Shown piece after piece: positions 1 through 9,775 of a stretch of DNA of 22,957 nt. The stretch covers positions 39,596-62,552 of the forward strand of contig DKJA01000211.1 in NCBI GenBank assembly GCA_002454505.1, read 5' to 3'. How positions within the stretch are numbered: position 1 is the first letter of the stretch; each line of letters opens with the position of its first letter. The notes below the pieces were generated by a model. That model did no database searches and was not told the DNA's origin. It saw nothing but the letters and a program-made list of their open reading frames with translations. A program made the position numbers and the translations under genes. The stretch is from Oxalobacteraceae bacterium UBA6704. Lineage in GTDB: Bacteria > Pseudomonadota > Gammaproteobacteria > Burkholderiales > Burkholderiaceae_D.

Positions 1-22
1 GCCCCTCCGGGGACAGTCCCCA
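1..22. repeat. Palindromic intergenic repeat, copy R1 (partial)
   Basis: One copy of the 13-bp palindrome GGGGACAGTCCCC lies at 9-21, preceded by CTCC and followed by AACC. The same core recurs at the ends of genes near 1745, 1808, 1825, 12582, 18731 and 18747. The window starts here, so the element may continue to the left, possibly after the stop codon of an unseen gene. Confidence 0.75.
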
Positions 23-79
23 ACCAGTCCGCTTTTGGTTACACTCTGGATTTTTCCCCGCATCCAGAAAAGGACCCCC

Positions 80-1738
80 ATGCGCCTGCGCCTCCTCGCT
101 GCCGCCCCCCTCGCCATCGCACTGCAGGCCTACGCCGCGCCGGGCACCGTCATCGACAACGCCAACGGCTACACGCTGAACGCGAAAGACCAGCTGGTGC
201 AGTTCCGCTCCTTTGCCTTCGATGCGAACGGCCGCATCGTGGCGGTCGGCAGCGCGCAGGAAGTGGCGGCCAGCGCGCCCGGTTTCACGCACGTCGACGT
301 GGGCGGCAGGACCGTGCTGCCCGGCCTGATCGATGCGCACGGCCACGTGTTCGGGCTGGGCGAGATCGCCACCGGCGCGGAGCTGTACAGCTCCACCACG
401 CTCGATGGCGCGGTGAAGACGATCGCCGAATTCGCCCGCGCCAATCCGCAGCGGGCCTGGGTGGTCGGCAATGGCTGGAACCAGGAGATCTGGAAGCTGG
501 GCCGCTTCCCCACGGCGAAGGAACTCGATGCCGCCGTGCCGGACCGGCCCGCGCTGATGCACCGCGTCGACGGCCACGCCGTGTGGGTCAACAGCCGCGT
601 GCTGGCGCTGGCCGGCATCGGCAAGGACACCAGGGATCCGGTCGGCGGCAAGATCGAGCGCGATGCGTATGGCAATGCCACCGGCATCCTCGTTGACGCC
701 GCGATGGAGCTGGTGTCGCACGTGATGCCCAAGCCGACGGAAGCCGAGTCCCGCGCCGCGCTCGACGGCGCGCTGGCGATGCTGAAGAAGCTGGGCCTGA
801 CCAGCGTGCACGATGCCGGCATCGGCATCGGTGCCGACAAGCTGTATCGGGACTATGCCGACAGCGGCAAGCTGACCACCCGCGTCTACGCGATGATCGG
901 CGACACGACGGCCGACTTCGACCAGCTGGCCCAGAAAGGCCCGCTGAAATCCTATGCCGATGATTTGTATGCGCTGTCGGCCGTCAAGCTGTATGCGGAC
1001 GGTGCGCTGGGCAGCCGCGGTGCGGCGCTGATCAAGCCGTACAGCGATGCGCCGCACACGCACGGCCTGCTGTTTTATAAAAACGACGAAATGCTGGCCA
1101 AGATGGACAAGGCGATGCGCGCCGGCTACCAGGTCAATGTGCACGCGATCGGCGATGCGGGTAACCGGCAGATCCTCGATGCCTACGCCACGCTGCTGAA
1201 GAAATATCCCGGCGACGCGGTGCGCCACCGCATCGAGCACGCGCAGGTGGTCGCGCTGGCCGACATCCCCCGCTTCCAGGAACTGGGCATCATCCCGTCG
1301 ATGCAGCCGACGCATGCCACGTCGGACCAGAACATGGCCGAGCAGCGCGTCGGCGCGCAGCGCATCCAGGGCGCGTATGCGTGGCGCACCTTCTTGAAGC
1401 AGGGCTCGCACATCGCCTGCGGCTCGGACTTTCCGATCGAGTCGCCGAACCCGTTCCAGGGCATCCACGCGGCCGTCACGCGCCAGGACATGCAGGGCGT
1501 GCCGGCGCAGGGCTGGCACAAGGAACAGGCGATGACGCTGAAGGAAGCCTTCCGCTGCTTCACGCTCGACGCGGCCTACGCGGCGCGCCAGGAACACACG
1601 GTCGGTTCGCTGGAGCCGGGCAAGTGGGCCGATTTCATCGTCACCGACCGCGACCTGTTCAAGGTGGCGCCGGCCGATATCGGCCGCATCGGCGTGACCG
1701 AGACGTGGGTCGGCGGCCGGCAGGTTTATAAAAAGTAG
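80..1738 (+). CDS. Exported metal-dependent amidohydrolase (YtcJ-like)
   Basis: This is a 552-residue protein of the amidohydrolase superfamily, YtcJ/AepA-like branch, which hydrolyses C-N bonds with a bound metal centre. The substrate cannot be told from sequence. The expected ligands are visible: HxH at H87 and H89 (DAHGHV), a candidate carboxylated lysine K303 (VKLYADGALGSRG), H355 (NVHAIGD), H387 (RIEHAQ) and D450 (GSDFP). The ATG at 80 is preferred over an in-frame start at 35 because it gives a clean signal peptide (MRLRLLAAAPLAIALQAYA) and follows AAAGGA. The enzyme is therefore probably periplasmic, unlike the cytoplasmic Hut amidohydrolases downstream. The gene stands alone and ends 6 bp before repeat R2. 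Family assignment is firm; calling it an N-substituted formamide deformylase or dipeptidase would be guesswork. Confidence 0.9.
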   Translation: MRLRLLAAAPLAIALQAYAAPGTVIDNANGYTLNAKDQLVQFRSFAFDANGRIVAVGSAQEVAASAPGFTHVDVGGRTVLPGLIDAHGHVFGLGEIATGAELYSSTTLDGAVKTIAEFARANPQRAWVVGNGWNQEIWKLGRFPTAKELDAAVPDRPALMHRVDGHAVWVNSRVLALAGIGKDTRDPVGGKIERDAYGNATGILVDAAMELVSHVMPKPTEAESRAALDGALAMLKKLGLTSVHDAGIGIGADKLYRDYADSGKLTTRVYAMIGDTTADFDQLAQKGPLKSYADDLYALSAVKLYADGALGSRGAALIKPYSDAPHTHGLLFYKNDEMLAKMDKAMRAGYQVNVHAIGDAGNRQILDAYATLLKKYPGDAVRHRIEHAQVVALADIPRFQELGIIPSMQPTHATSDQNMAEQRVGAQRIQGAYAWRTFLKQGSHIACGSDFPIESPNPFQGIHAAVTRQDMQGVPAQGWHKEQAMTLKEAFRCFTLDAAYAARQEHTVGSLEPGKWADFIVTDRDLFKVAPADIGRIGVTETWVGGRQVYKK

Positions 1739-1744
1739 GCGGCC

Positions 1745-1837
1745 GGGGACTGTCCCCTCTGTTGCTTTTGAATTCGGTGGCGCTCTTGAAAGGTCAAAAC
1801 CAGAAGAGGGGACAGTCCCCATCCGGGGACAGTCCCC
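1745..1837. repeat. Palindromic intergenic repeat, copy R2, between convergent genes
   Basis: There are three palindromic cores: GGGGACTGTCCCC at 1745-1757 and GGGGACAGTCCCC at 1808-1820 and 1825-1837. The first and second extend into a longer inverted repeat (GGGGACTGTCCCCTCT against AGAGGGGACAGTCCCC), so the transcript could fold around a loop of about 50 nt. The element starts 6 bp after the stop of the amidohydrolase and ends 6 bp before the stop of pdxI on the other strand. It fills the convergent junction and may serve as a two-way terminator, although neither arm has a clear U-tract. Confidence 0.8.
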
Positions 1838-1843
1838 GTCGGC

Positions 1844-2704
1844 TCAGCCGCCCGCCATGCCGTCCAGCTCCGCCACCACATCCTGCGGCAGAACCAGCGC
1901 ACCCGCCGCCAGATTCTCGTGCAGGTGCGCCACCGACGATGTCCCCGAAATCACCAGGATGTTCGGCGCCCGTTGCAGCAGCCACGCGATGGCCACCTGC
2001 ATCGGCGTCGCATCGAGCCGCTGCGCGACGGCGGACAGCGTGGCGGAATCGAGCGGCGTGAAGCCGCCCAGCGGGAAGAACGGCACGTAGGCAATGCCGT
2101 CGGTGGCCAGCGTGTCGATCAGCGCATCGTCGTGCCGGTGCACCAGGTTGTAGTGGTTCTGCACGCAGGCGATCGGCACGATGCGGCGGGCGTCGGCCAC
2201 CTGCTGCTGCGTGACGTTGCTCAGGCCGATATGGCGTATCAGGCCCTGTTCGCGCAGTTCCGCCAGCACGGCCAGCGGCTCCTCCAGCGGGCCTTCGGCC
2301 GGACCGTGCACGCTGAACATGGCGCGCAGGTTGACGACGTCGAGCGCTTCCAGGCCGAGATTGCGCAGGTTGTCGTGCACCGCCTGGATCAGTTCTTCGC
2401 GCGAGAACGCCGGCAGCCACGCGCCGTCCGCGCCGCGCCTTGCACCGATCTTGGTGACGATGGTGAGGTTGTCCGGGTAGGGATGCAGCGCCTCGCGGAT
2501 CAGCTGGTTCGTAATATGCGGCCCGTAGAAATCCGACGTGTCGATGTGGTTGACGCCGGCCGCGATGGCGGCCTGCAGCACGGCGCGGGCCGCGGCGGCA
2601 TCCTTCGGCGGGCCGAACACGCCGGGGCCGGCCAGCTGCATGGCGCCATAACCCAGGCGATTGACCGGGCGGCCGCCCAGTTGAAAGGTAGCGGTGTTCG
2701 ACAT
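1844..2704 (-). CDS. pdxI: Pyridoxal reductase-like aldo/keto reductase (PdxI/YdbC)
   Basis: This 286-residue aldo/keto reductase closely resembles, from memory, E. coli YdbC, now called PdxI, an NADPH-dependent pyridoxal reductase making pyridoxine in vitamin B6 salvage. Length and landmark stretches agree (NRLGYGAMQLAGPGVFGPP, HIDTSDFYGPH, VTKIGARRG, AYVPFFPLGGF, GTSSVAHL). Catalytic D55, Y60 and K85 are present. The position usually held by a catalytic histidine appears to be N125 (DVVNLR), as I recall for YdbC. The ATG at 2704 has AAGGAG 7 nt upstream; a longer in-frame extension to 3133 runs through the lysR gene and is not real. It is divergent from the LysR gene, which is a likely regulator. 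It is cytoplasmic. The physiological substrate is inferred from family resemblance only. Confidence 0.88.
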   Translation of the reverse strand: MSNTATFQLGGRPVNRLGYGAMQLAGPGVFGPPKDAAAARAVLQAAIAAGVNHIDTSDFYGPHITNQLIREALHPYPDNLTIVTKIGARRGADGAWLPAFSREELIQAVHDNLRNLGLEALDVVNLRAMFSVHGPAEGPLEEPLAVLAELREQGLIRHIGLSNVTQQQVADARRIVPIACVQNHYNLVHRHDDALIDTLATDGIAYVPFFPLGGFTPLDSATLSAVAQRLDATPMQVAIAWLLQRAPNILVISGTSSVAHLHENLAAGALVLPQDVVAELDGMAGG

Positions 2705-2801
2705 GCTGTTCTCCTTCTTGAGTGTGAGCGAACAGAGTAAGGCCGCAACGCCTGTTTGATAATCGGGTAAAGTCCGGATGGGCTGTACGAAAAAACGCAC
2801 A
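2705..2801. promoter_or_regulatory. Divergent pdxI-lysR control region
   Basis: This 97-bp gap separates divergent genes and should hold both promoters and, by the usual LysR arrangement, the LysR binding site. The pdxI ribosome binding site (AAGGAG on the minus strand) lies at its left end. I found no promoter pair or T-N11-A box good enough to assign, so only the regional call is made. Confidence 0.45.
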
Positions 2802-3704
2802 ATGAAAAACGATCTGGGTGATTTGCAGGCTTTCGTGACCGTGGCGCACTCCGGCGGTTTTCGCGAGGCCGCGCGTGCCGCCGGCGTGGGGGCTTCCGGT
2901 TTGAGCGAGGCCGTGCGGCGGCTGGAACAGCGGCTCGGCGTGCGGCTGCTGAACCGCAGCACGCGCAGCGTCGTGCCCACCGAAGCGGGCCGCACGCTGC
3001 TCGACCGCCTGACACCGGCGCTGACGGAGGTGGCGGCCGCGCTCGACGTGGTGAACGGCTTCCGCGACCGGCCCACCGGCACGCTGCGGCTGAACGTGCC
3101 GATGGCCGCCACGCGCCTCGTATTGCCGGCCATCGTGCCGCGCTTCCTGGCCGCCTATCCCGACATCGTGCTGGACGTGATCACCGAAGACAGCTTCGTC
3201 GACATGCTGGCAGCCGGCTGCGATGCCGGCATCCGCTACGAGGAACGGCTCGAGCAGGACATGATCGCCGTGCCGATCGGCCCCCGCGTGCAGCGTTTCG
3301 CGGCCGCCGCGGCGCCCGGCTACCTGGACCGCCGCGGCCGTCCGCGCCATCCCGACGAGCTGACGGCGCATGCCTGCATCGGCGGCCACTTCGCCGGCGG
3401 CGCGCTGCTGCCATGGACCTTCGAGCGGGATGGCGCAACGGTCAACATCGCGCCGCGCGGCCCGCTGACGGTGCGGCTGGGCGGCGCGGCGGAGCTGGCC
3501 GTCGAAGCGGCGCTGGCCGGCACCGGCATCGTCTACCTGTTCGAGGACTGGCTGCGCCCGCACCTCGCGCGGGGTGCGCTGGAGCCGGTGCTGGAAGGGT
3601 GGTGGCCGGCATTCTCCGGGCCTTACCTGTACTACCCGGGCCGGCGGCTGGTGCCGGCGCCGCTGCGCGCCTTCATCGATTTCATTCGGGCGGAAGCACC
3701 ATAA
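2802..3704 (+). CDS. LysR-family transcriptional regulator
   Basis: This is a 300-residue LysR-type regulator. The N-terminal winged helix-turn-helix covers about residues 4-62 (LGDLQAFVTVAHSGGF, AAGVGASGLSEAVRRLEQRL, LLNRSTRSVVPTEAG). An effector-binding domain follows from about residue 90, with the two-lobed pattern of the CrgA/YafC-like group (FRDRPTGTLRLNVP, then FAGGALLPWTFERDGATV). The ATG at 2802 is preferred to one at 2778 because the shorter protein starts exactly where LysR proteins normally start. It is divergent from pdxI, the classic arrangement for a LysR target. Its stop is only 5 bp before the -35 element of the hut operon, so it could also influence hut, but nothing in the sequence shows that. 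The ligand is unknown. Confidence 0.9.
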   Translation: MKNDLGDLQAFVTVAHSGGFREAARAAGVGASGLSEAVRRLEQRLGVRLLNRSTRSVVPTEAGRTLLDRLTPALTEVAAALDVVNGFRDRPTGTLRLNVPMAATRLVLPAIVPRFLAAYPDIVLDVITEDSFVDMLAAGCDAGIRYEERLEQDMIAVPIGPRVQRFAAAAAPGYLDRRGRPRHPDELTAHACIGGHFAGGALLPWTFERDGATVNIAPRGPLTVRLGGAAELAVEAALAGTGIVYLFEDWLRPHLARGALEPVLEGWWPAFSGPYLYYPGRRLVPAPLRAFIDFIRAEAP

Positions 3705-3709
3705 AATGA

Positions 3710-3739
3710 TTGACTTGGGTTGTATAGACAACCTATCCT
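3710..3739 (+). promoter_or_regulatory. hut operon promoter with HutC-like operator in the spacer
   Basis: TTGACT (3710-3715) and TATCCT (3734-3739) are separated by 18 bp and form a credible sigma-70 promoter 26 bp before hutU. The spacer contains the palindrome GGTTGTATAGACAACC (3718-3733), with perfect 6-bp arms GGTTGT/ACAACC. The TTGTAT...ACAA form resembles operators of HutC, the GntR-family repressor released by urocanate. A repressor bound there would cover both promoter elements. Promoter and palindrome are seen; the identity of the binding protein is inferred. Confidence 0.65.
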
Positions 3740-3764
3740 TGCCAGACCAACCAAGGAGCCTGAC

Positions 3765-5468
<1,704 letters not shown>

Positions 5469-5472
5469 AGCA

Positions 5473-7023
5473 ATGACGAATCAAACTGCATTCACCCTGA
5501 ACCCCGGCAAGCTGACGCTGGCCGACCTGCGCGCCGTGTGGACCGCGCCCGGTAGCATCGCGCTGGCGGCCGACGCCTATCCCGTCATTGAAGCTTCCGC
5601 GCAAGCGGTGCAGGCCATCGTGCAAAAAGGCGATGCGGCATACGGCATCAACACGGGCTTCGGCCTGCTGGCGAAAACCCGCATCCCGGACGACCAGCTG
5701 GAAAAGCTGCAGCGCAACCTGATCCTGTCGCACTCCGTCGGCACGGGCGAGCTGATGGCGGACAACGTGGTGCGCCTGCTGCTGCTGATGAAGATCGGCA
5801 GCCTGGCACGGGGCTATTCGGGCATTCGCGCCATCGTCATCGACACGCTGATCGCGCTGTACAACGCGGACATCATGCCGGCCATTCCCGTCAAGGGTTC
5901 GGTCGGCGCGTCCGGCGACCTGGCGCCGCTGTCGCACATGACGCTGGCGATCCTGGGCGTCGGCGATGTGCGCGTGAAGGGCGAGTTGATGACGGCCGAA
6001 GCAGCGCTGAAGGCGGCGGGTATCGCGCCGGTGGTGCTGGCGGCCAAGGAAGGCCTGGCGCTGATCAATGGCACGCAGGCATCCGCCGCGCTGGCGCTGC
6101 ATGGCCTGTTCATGGCCGAGCGCCTGCTGGAAGCGGGCATGGTTTCCGGCTCGCTGTCGCTGGACGCGGCCAAGGGCAGCGATTCGCCGTTCGACGCCCG
6201 CGTGCATGAAGTGCGCGGCCAGCCGGGCCAGATCGCCGCGGCAGCCATCTACCGCCAGCTGATGGAAGACAGCGCGATCCGCGCCTCGCACTTGGTGGGC
6301 GACGAGCGCGTGCAGGACCCTTACTGCCTGCGCTGCCAGCCGCAGGTGATGGGCGCCTGCCTCGACCTGATCGGCAATGCGGCGCGCACGCTGCTGATCG
6401 AGGCGAATGCCGTCACCGACAATCCGCTGATCTTCCGCGATGGAGAAGAGGTAAAAATCGTCTCGGGCGGGAATTTCCACGCTGAGCCGGTGGCCTTCGC
6501 GGCCGACACGCTGGCGCTGGCCATCGCCGAAATCGGCAGCATCGCCGAGCGCCGCATCGCGCTGCTGATCGACGCCACGCTGTCCGGCCTGCCGCCTTTC
6601 CTCGTCCGCGAACCTGGCGTCAATTCCGGCTTCATGATTGCCCACGTGACGGCAGCCGCGCTGGCGTCGGAAAATAAATCGCATGCGCATCCGGCGAGCG
6701 TGGATACCATTCCCACGTCGGCCAACCAGGAAGACCACGTCAGCATGGCCACCTTCGCGGCGCGCCGTCTCGACGAGATGGCGCACAATACGGCGGCCAT
6801 CGTCGGCATCGAACTGCTGGCGGCGGCGCAGGGCATCGACTTCCACCGGCCATTGACGACGTCGCCGCACCTGGAGCATGTGCATGCGCAGCTCCGTCAG
6901 CGCGTGCCGTTCTACGATGCCGACCGCTTCTTCGCGCCGGACATCGAGGCGGCCAAGCAGATGGTGCTGGCCGGCGAACTATCCGCCACGTGCCGCAACC
7001 TGTTCGCGCCGCTGCATCCTTAA
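5473..7023 (+). CDS. hutH: Histidine ammonia-lyase
   Basis: Histidase removes ammonia from L-histidine to give urocanate, the first pathway step and the source of the hut inducer. The 516-residue protein has the Ala-Ser-Gly triad that cyclises into the MIO electrophile, at A146-S147-G148 inside GSVGASGDLAPLSH. It also has the N-terminal YGINTGFGLLA stretch and the DNPLIF and DHVSMA stretches typical of the family, so it should be active. It starts 4 bp after hutU; the Shine-Dalgarno would be the weak GGATAAAG overlapping the hutU stop, which suggests translation coupled to hutU. That the second enzyme's gene precedes the first is a common hut order. It is cytoplasmic and probably a homotetramer. 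Confidence 0.98.
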   Translation: MTNQTAFTLNPGKLTLADLRAVWTAPGSIALAADAYPVIEASAQAVQAIVQKGDAAYGINTGFGLLAKTRIPDDQLEKLQRNLILSHSVGTGELMADNVVRLLLLMKIGSLARGYSGIRAIVIDTLIALYNADIMPAIPVKGSVGASGDLAPLSHMTLAILGVGDVRVKGELMTAEAALKAAGIAPVVLAAKEGLALINGTQASAALALHGLFMAERLLEAGMVSGSLSLDAAKGSDSPFDARVHEVRGQPGQIAAAAIYRQLMEDSAIRASHLVGDERVQDPYCLRCQPQVMGACLDLIGNAARTLLIEANAVTDNPLIFRDGEEVKIVSGGNFHAEPVAFAADTLALAIAEIGSIAERRIALLIDATLSGLPPFLVREPGVNSGFMIAHVTAAALASENKSHAHPASVDTIPTSANQEDHVSMATFAARRLDEMAHNTAAIVGIELLAAAQGIDFHRPLTTSPHLEHVHAQLRQRVPFYDADRFFAPDIEAAKQMVLAGELSATCRNLFAPLHP

Positions 7024-7041
7024 CCGTTCAACGGAGGCCGC

Positions 7042-7827
7042 ATGGATTACCACTTCACGGCCGGCAGCATCCCGCTGCTGGTGTCGATGCCCCATGTGGG
7101 CACGGACATCCCGGACGATATTGCGGCCGCGATGACGCCCGCCGCCCGCGTGCTGGCCGATACGGACTGGCACCTGCGCGAGCTGTACGGTTTTTTGCAG
7201 TCGATGGGCGCCTCGACGCTGGCGGCGCGCTGGTCGCGCTATGTCGTCGACCTGAACCGCCCGCCGGAAAACACCAATCTGTACCCGGGCCAGGATACGA
7301 CGGGCCTGTGCCCGCTCGACACCTTTGCCCGCGAACCGCTGTACCCGCCGGGCGGCGCGCCGGACGAGGCGGAAGTGCAGCGCCGCGTGGCCACGTACTG
7401 GCAGCCCTATCACGACCAGCTGCGCGCGGAACTGGACCGCATGCTGAACGAACACGGCAAGGTGGTGCTGTGGGAAGCGCATTCGATCGCCTCCATCGTG
7501 CCGCGCTTCTTCGACGGCAAGCTGCCGGACCTGAACTTCGGCACGGCCGATGGCGCCAGCTGCGATCCCGCGTTGACCGAAGCCGTGACCAGCGCAGCGC
7601 GCACCGGCACCTACACGATCGCCGTCAACGGCCGCTTCAAGGGCGGCTACATCACGCGCCAGTACGGCCAGCCGGGACAGGGCGTCCATGCGATCCAGCT
7701 GGAGATGTGCCAGAGCGCCTATATGGATGAACAGCCGCCGTTCGGCTACCGGCCCGACCTGGCCGGGCAGGTGCAGCCGCTGTTGCGGCAGATGGCGCAG
7801 GCTGCCGTCGACTGGGTGAAGCGGTGA
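7042..7827 (+). CDS. hutG: N-formylglutamate deformylase
   Basis: This 261-residue enzyme performs the last step, N-formyl-L-glutamate to glutamate and formate. Recognisable stretches are SMPHVGTDIP (H18), ADTDWHLRELY (H44), VVDLNRPPENTNLYPGQ, and LWEAHSIASIVPRFF with its conserved Glu-Ala-His. These match the N-formylglutamate amidohydrolase family and not the arginase-like HutG (formiminoglutamase) of enterics. With hutF next door, this shows the five-step branch that releases ammonia and then formate. ATG 7042 is preceded by GGAGG at 7032-7036. Its stop overlaps the hutF start in GTGA (7824-7827). It is cytoplasmic. Confidence 0.95.
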   Translation: MDYHFTAGSIPLLVSMPHVGTDIPDDIAAAMTPAARVLADTDWHLRELYGFLQSMGASTLAARWSRYVVDLNRPPENTNLYPGQDTTGLCPLDTFAREPLYPPGGAPDEAEVQRRVATYWQPYHDQLRAELDRMLNEHGKVVLWEAHSIASIVPRFFDGKLPDLNFGTADGASCDPALTEAVTSAARTGTYTIAVNGRFKGGYITRQYGQPGQGVHAIQLEMCQSAYMDEQPPFGYRPDLAGQVQPLLRQMAQAAVDWVKR

Positions 7828-9185
7828 GCTCGCTGTTCGCCCGCCACGCGTTGCTGCCGGACGGCTGGCGGTGCGATGTGCTGCTGGCGTGGGACGATGC
7901 GGGCCGCTTCACGGCGATCACGCCCGATGCGCCGGCGCCGGCGAACGTCGAGCAGGCCGAGTATGTGCTGCCGGGGATGGTCAACCTGCATTCGCACAGT
8001 TTTCAAAGAGCGCTGTCCGGCCTGACGGAGATCGCCGGGGACGGCCCGGACAGCTTCTGGACGTGGCGCGACCTGATGTACCGGTTCGCCCGCCGCATCA
8101 CGCCGGCGCAGATGGAGGCCATTGCGGCCCAGCTGTTTTCCGAATGCCTGCGCCACGGTTATACGTCGATCTGCGAATTCCATTACGTGCAGCGTTCGCC
8201 CGACGGCAGCTGGTATCCGGATGCGGCCGAGACGGCGCGGCGCGTAATTTCGGGCGCACAGGAAGCGGGCATCGGCATCACGATGCTGCCGGTGCTGTAC
8301 AGCTATGCGGGCTTCGGCAATCAGCCATTGAAGGAAGAGCAGCGCCGTTTCGCCACCGACGCGGCCGACGTGCTGCGCATCGCCGGAGCGCTGGAACCGC
8401 TGCGCAGCCCGGCCGTGGAAGTGGGCGTGGCGCCCCATTCGCTGCGTGCCGCGTCCATCGAGCAGATCAAGCTGGTGCTGGCCGAACTGCCCGCGCAGCG
8501 GCCCGTGCATATCCATATCGCCGAGCAGCAGGGCGAGGTGCGGCAGTGCCTGGACCATGGCGGGCGCCGCCCCGTCCAATATCTGTTCGATAATATCGGC
8601 GTCGATGCCCGCTGGTGCCTGGTGCACGCCACGCATGTGGAAGACGACGAGCTGGCGGCGATGGCAACGAGCGGCGCCGTAGCCGGGCTGTGCCCGACCA
8701 CGGAAGCGAACCTGGGCGATGGCCTGTTCCCGCTGCAGCCGTTCATCGAACGGGGCGGCCGCTTCGGTATCGGCAGCGACAGCCATGTGTCGACCAGCCC
8801 GGTCGAAGAGCTGCGCTGGCTGGAATACGGGCAGCGGCTGGCGGCGCAGCGGCGCAATGTGGCCTTGTCGAACGGCCAGCGGCGCGTGGGCGACTTCCTG
8901 TGGCAAGCCGCGCTGGCAGGCGGTGCCCAGGCATCTGGCCGGCAGGTGGGCGCGCTGGCAGTCGGGTATAGTGCCGACGTACTGGTGCTGGACGATGCGC
9001 ATCCGAACGTGTCGGCGCCACCGGAGCTGCTGAACGGTTTCATCTTCAGCGGCAACGACAATCTGGTGAAGGACGTTCTGGCAGGCGGCCGCTGGGCGGT
9101 GCGCAGCAGGGAACACGTGGCGCAGGCGGCCATCGCCGCGCGCTTCCGACAAACGCTGGCCGAACTGCGCGAGTTGCGATCATGA
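7824..9185 (+). CDS. hutF: Formimidoylglutamate deiminase
   Basis: This 453-residue amidohydrolase converts N-formimino-L-glutamate to N-formyl-L-glutamate plus ammonia. Metal ligands appear as HxH at H56 and H58 (MVNLHSHSFQRALSG), followed by ICEFHYVQ, VHIHIAEQQGEV and the late aspartate in IGSDSHVS. The CxEFHY and HIAEQ stretches are typical of HutF. The start is GTG at 7824, nested in the hutG stop as GTGA, so translation is probably coupled to hutG. The stop is nested in the hutD start as ATGA (9182-9185). An ATG-started alternative would remove the N-terminal beta strands and is less likely. Confidence 0.95.
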   Translation: MSSLFARHALLPDGWRCDVLLAWDDAGRFTAITPDAPAPANVEQAEYVLPGMVNLHSHSFQRALSGLTEIAGDGPDSFWTWRDLMYRFARRITPAQMEAIAAQLFSECLRHGYTSICEFHYVQRSPDGSWYPDAAETARRVISGAQEAGIGITMLPVLYSYAGFGNQPLKEEQRRFATDAADVLRIAGALEPLRSPAVEVGVAPHSLRAASIEQIKLVLAELPAQRPVHIHIAEQQGEVRQCLDHGGRRPVQYLFDNIGVDARWCLVHATHVEDDELAAMATSGAVAGLCPTTEANLGDGLFPLQPFIERGGRFGIGSDSHVSTSPVEELRWLEYGQRLAAQRRNVALSNGQRRVGDFLWQAALAGGAQASGRQVGALAVGYSADVLVLDDAHPNVSAPPELLNGFIFSGNDNLVKDVLAGGRWAVRSREHVAQAAIAARFRQTLAELRELRS

Positions 9186-9775
9186 CGATGCTGATTCAGT
9201 ATGCAAGCCTGAAACCGGCGCCGTGGAAGAACGGCGGCGGCTGCACGACGGAGATCCTGGCCGCGCCGCCCGGCGCCACGCTGGACGACTTCGATTTCCG
9301 CATCAGCCTGGCGACCATCGCGCAGAGCGGCCCGTTCTCCATCTTCCCCGGCATCGACCGCACGCTGACGCTCGTCGACGGCGGCAACGTGGTGCTCGAT
9401 GTCGGCAACGAGCGGCAGGTGGCGCTGTCCGAGCGCGAGCCGGTCGTCGCGTTTCCCGGCGAGACGGCGGTGTCGGCCACGGTCGATGGCGATCCCACCA
9501 CGGATTTCAACGTGATGACCCGTCGCGAACGCTGCACGCACCAGCTGGAGCGCCGCGAGTTCCGCGACTTTTCCACGCTGGAGCGGCGCAGCGCGCTGAC
9601 CGTGCTGTTCCTGGCCGAAGGCGACAGCCTGACGGTGCACAGCGCCACCGAGCGCATGGCGATGGTGCTGTACGACGCGGTGGTGCTGGACCGCGAAGAA
9701 GTGTGGACGCTGGAAGCGCCGCGTGCCACCGTGTTCATTGTTGACATCATGCCCAACGAGGAAGCGCCTGCATGA
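9182..9775 (+). CDS. hutD: HutD family protein
   Basis: This 197-residue protein matches the HutD family (N-terminal LKPAPWKNGGGCTTEI, RISLATIAQSGPFSIFPGIDRTLTLVDG). The family has a bicupin fold and is found in hut operons. No enzymatic activity is established; from memory, work in Pseudomonas fluorescens suggested that HutD limits maximal hut expression, perhaps by binding a pathway intermediate. There is no signal peptide or membrane segment, so it is cytoplasmic. It lies between hutF and hutI with ATGA overlaps on both sides (9182-9185 and 9772-9775), so its dose should track that of the enzymes. Confidence 0.93.
   Translation: MTMLIQYASLKPAPWKNGGGCTTEILAAPPGATLDDFDFRISLATIAQSGPFSIFPGIDRTLTLVDGGNVVLDVGNERQVALSEREPVVAFPGETAVSATVDGDPTTDFNVMTRRERCTHQLERREFRDFSTLERRSALTVLFLAEGDSLTVHSATERMAMVLYDAVVLDREEVWTLEAPRATVFIVDIMPNEEAPA

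Noticed and set aside
46..67. CTGGAT/ATCCAG hairpin before the amidohydrolase
   Set aside because: The 6-bp stem has no supporting promoter or terminator context and is not distinguishable from chance.
1745..1837. CRISPR array or transposon ends
   Set aside because: The repeats are too short and unevenly spaced for a CRISPR array, and no transposase gene or target duplication is visible.
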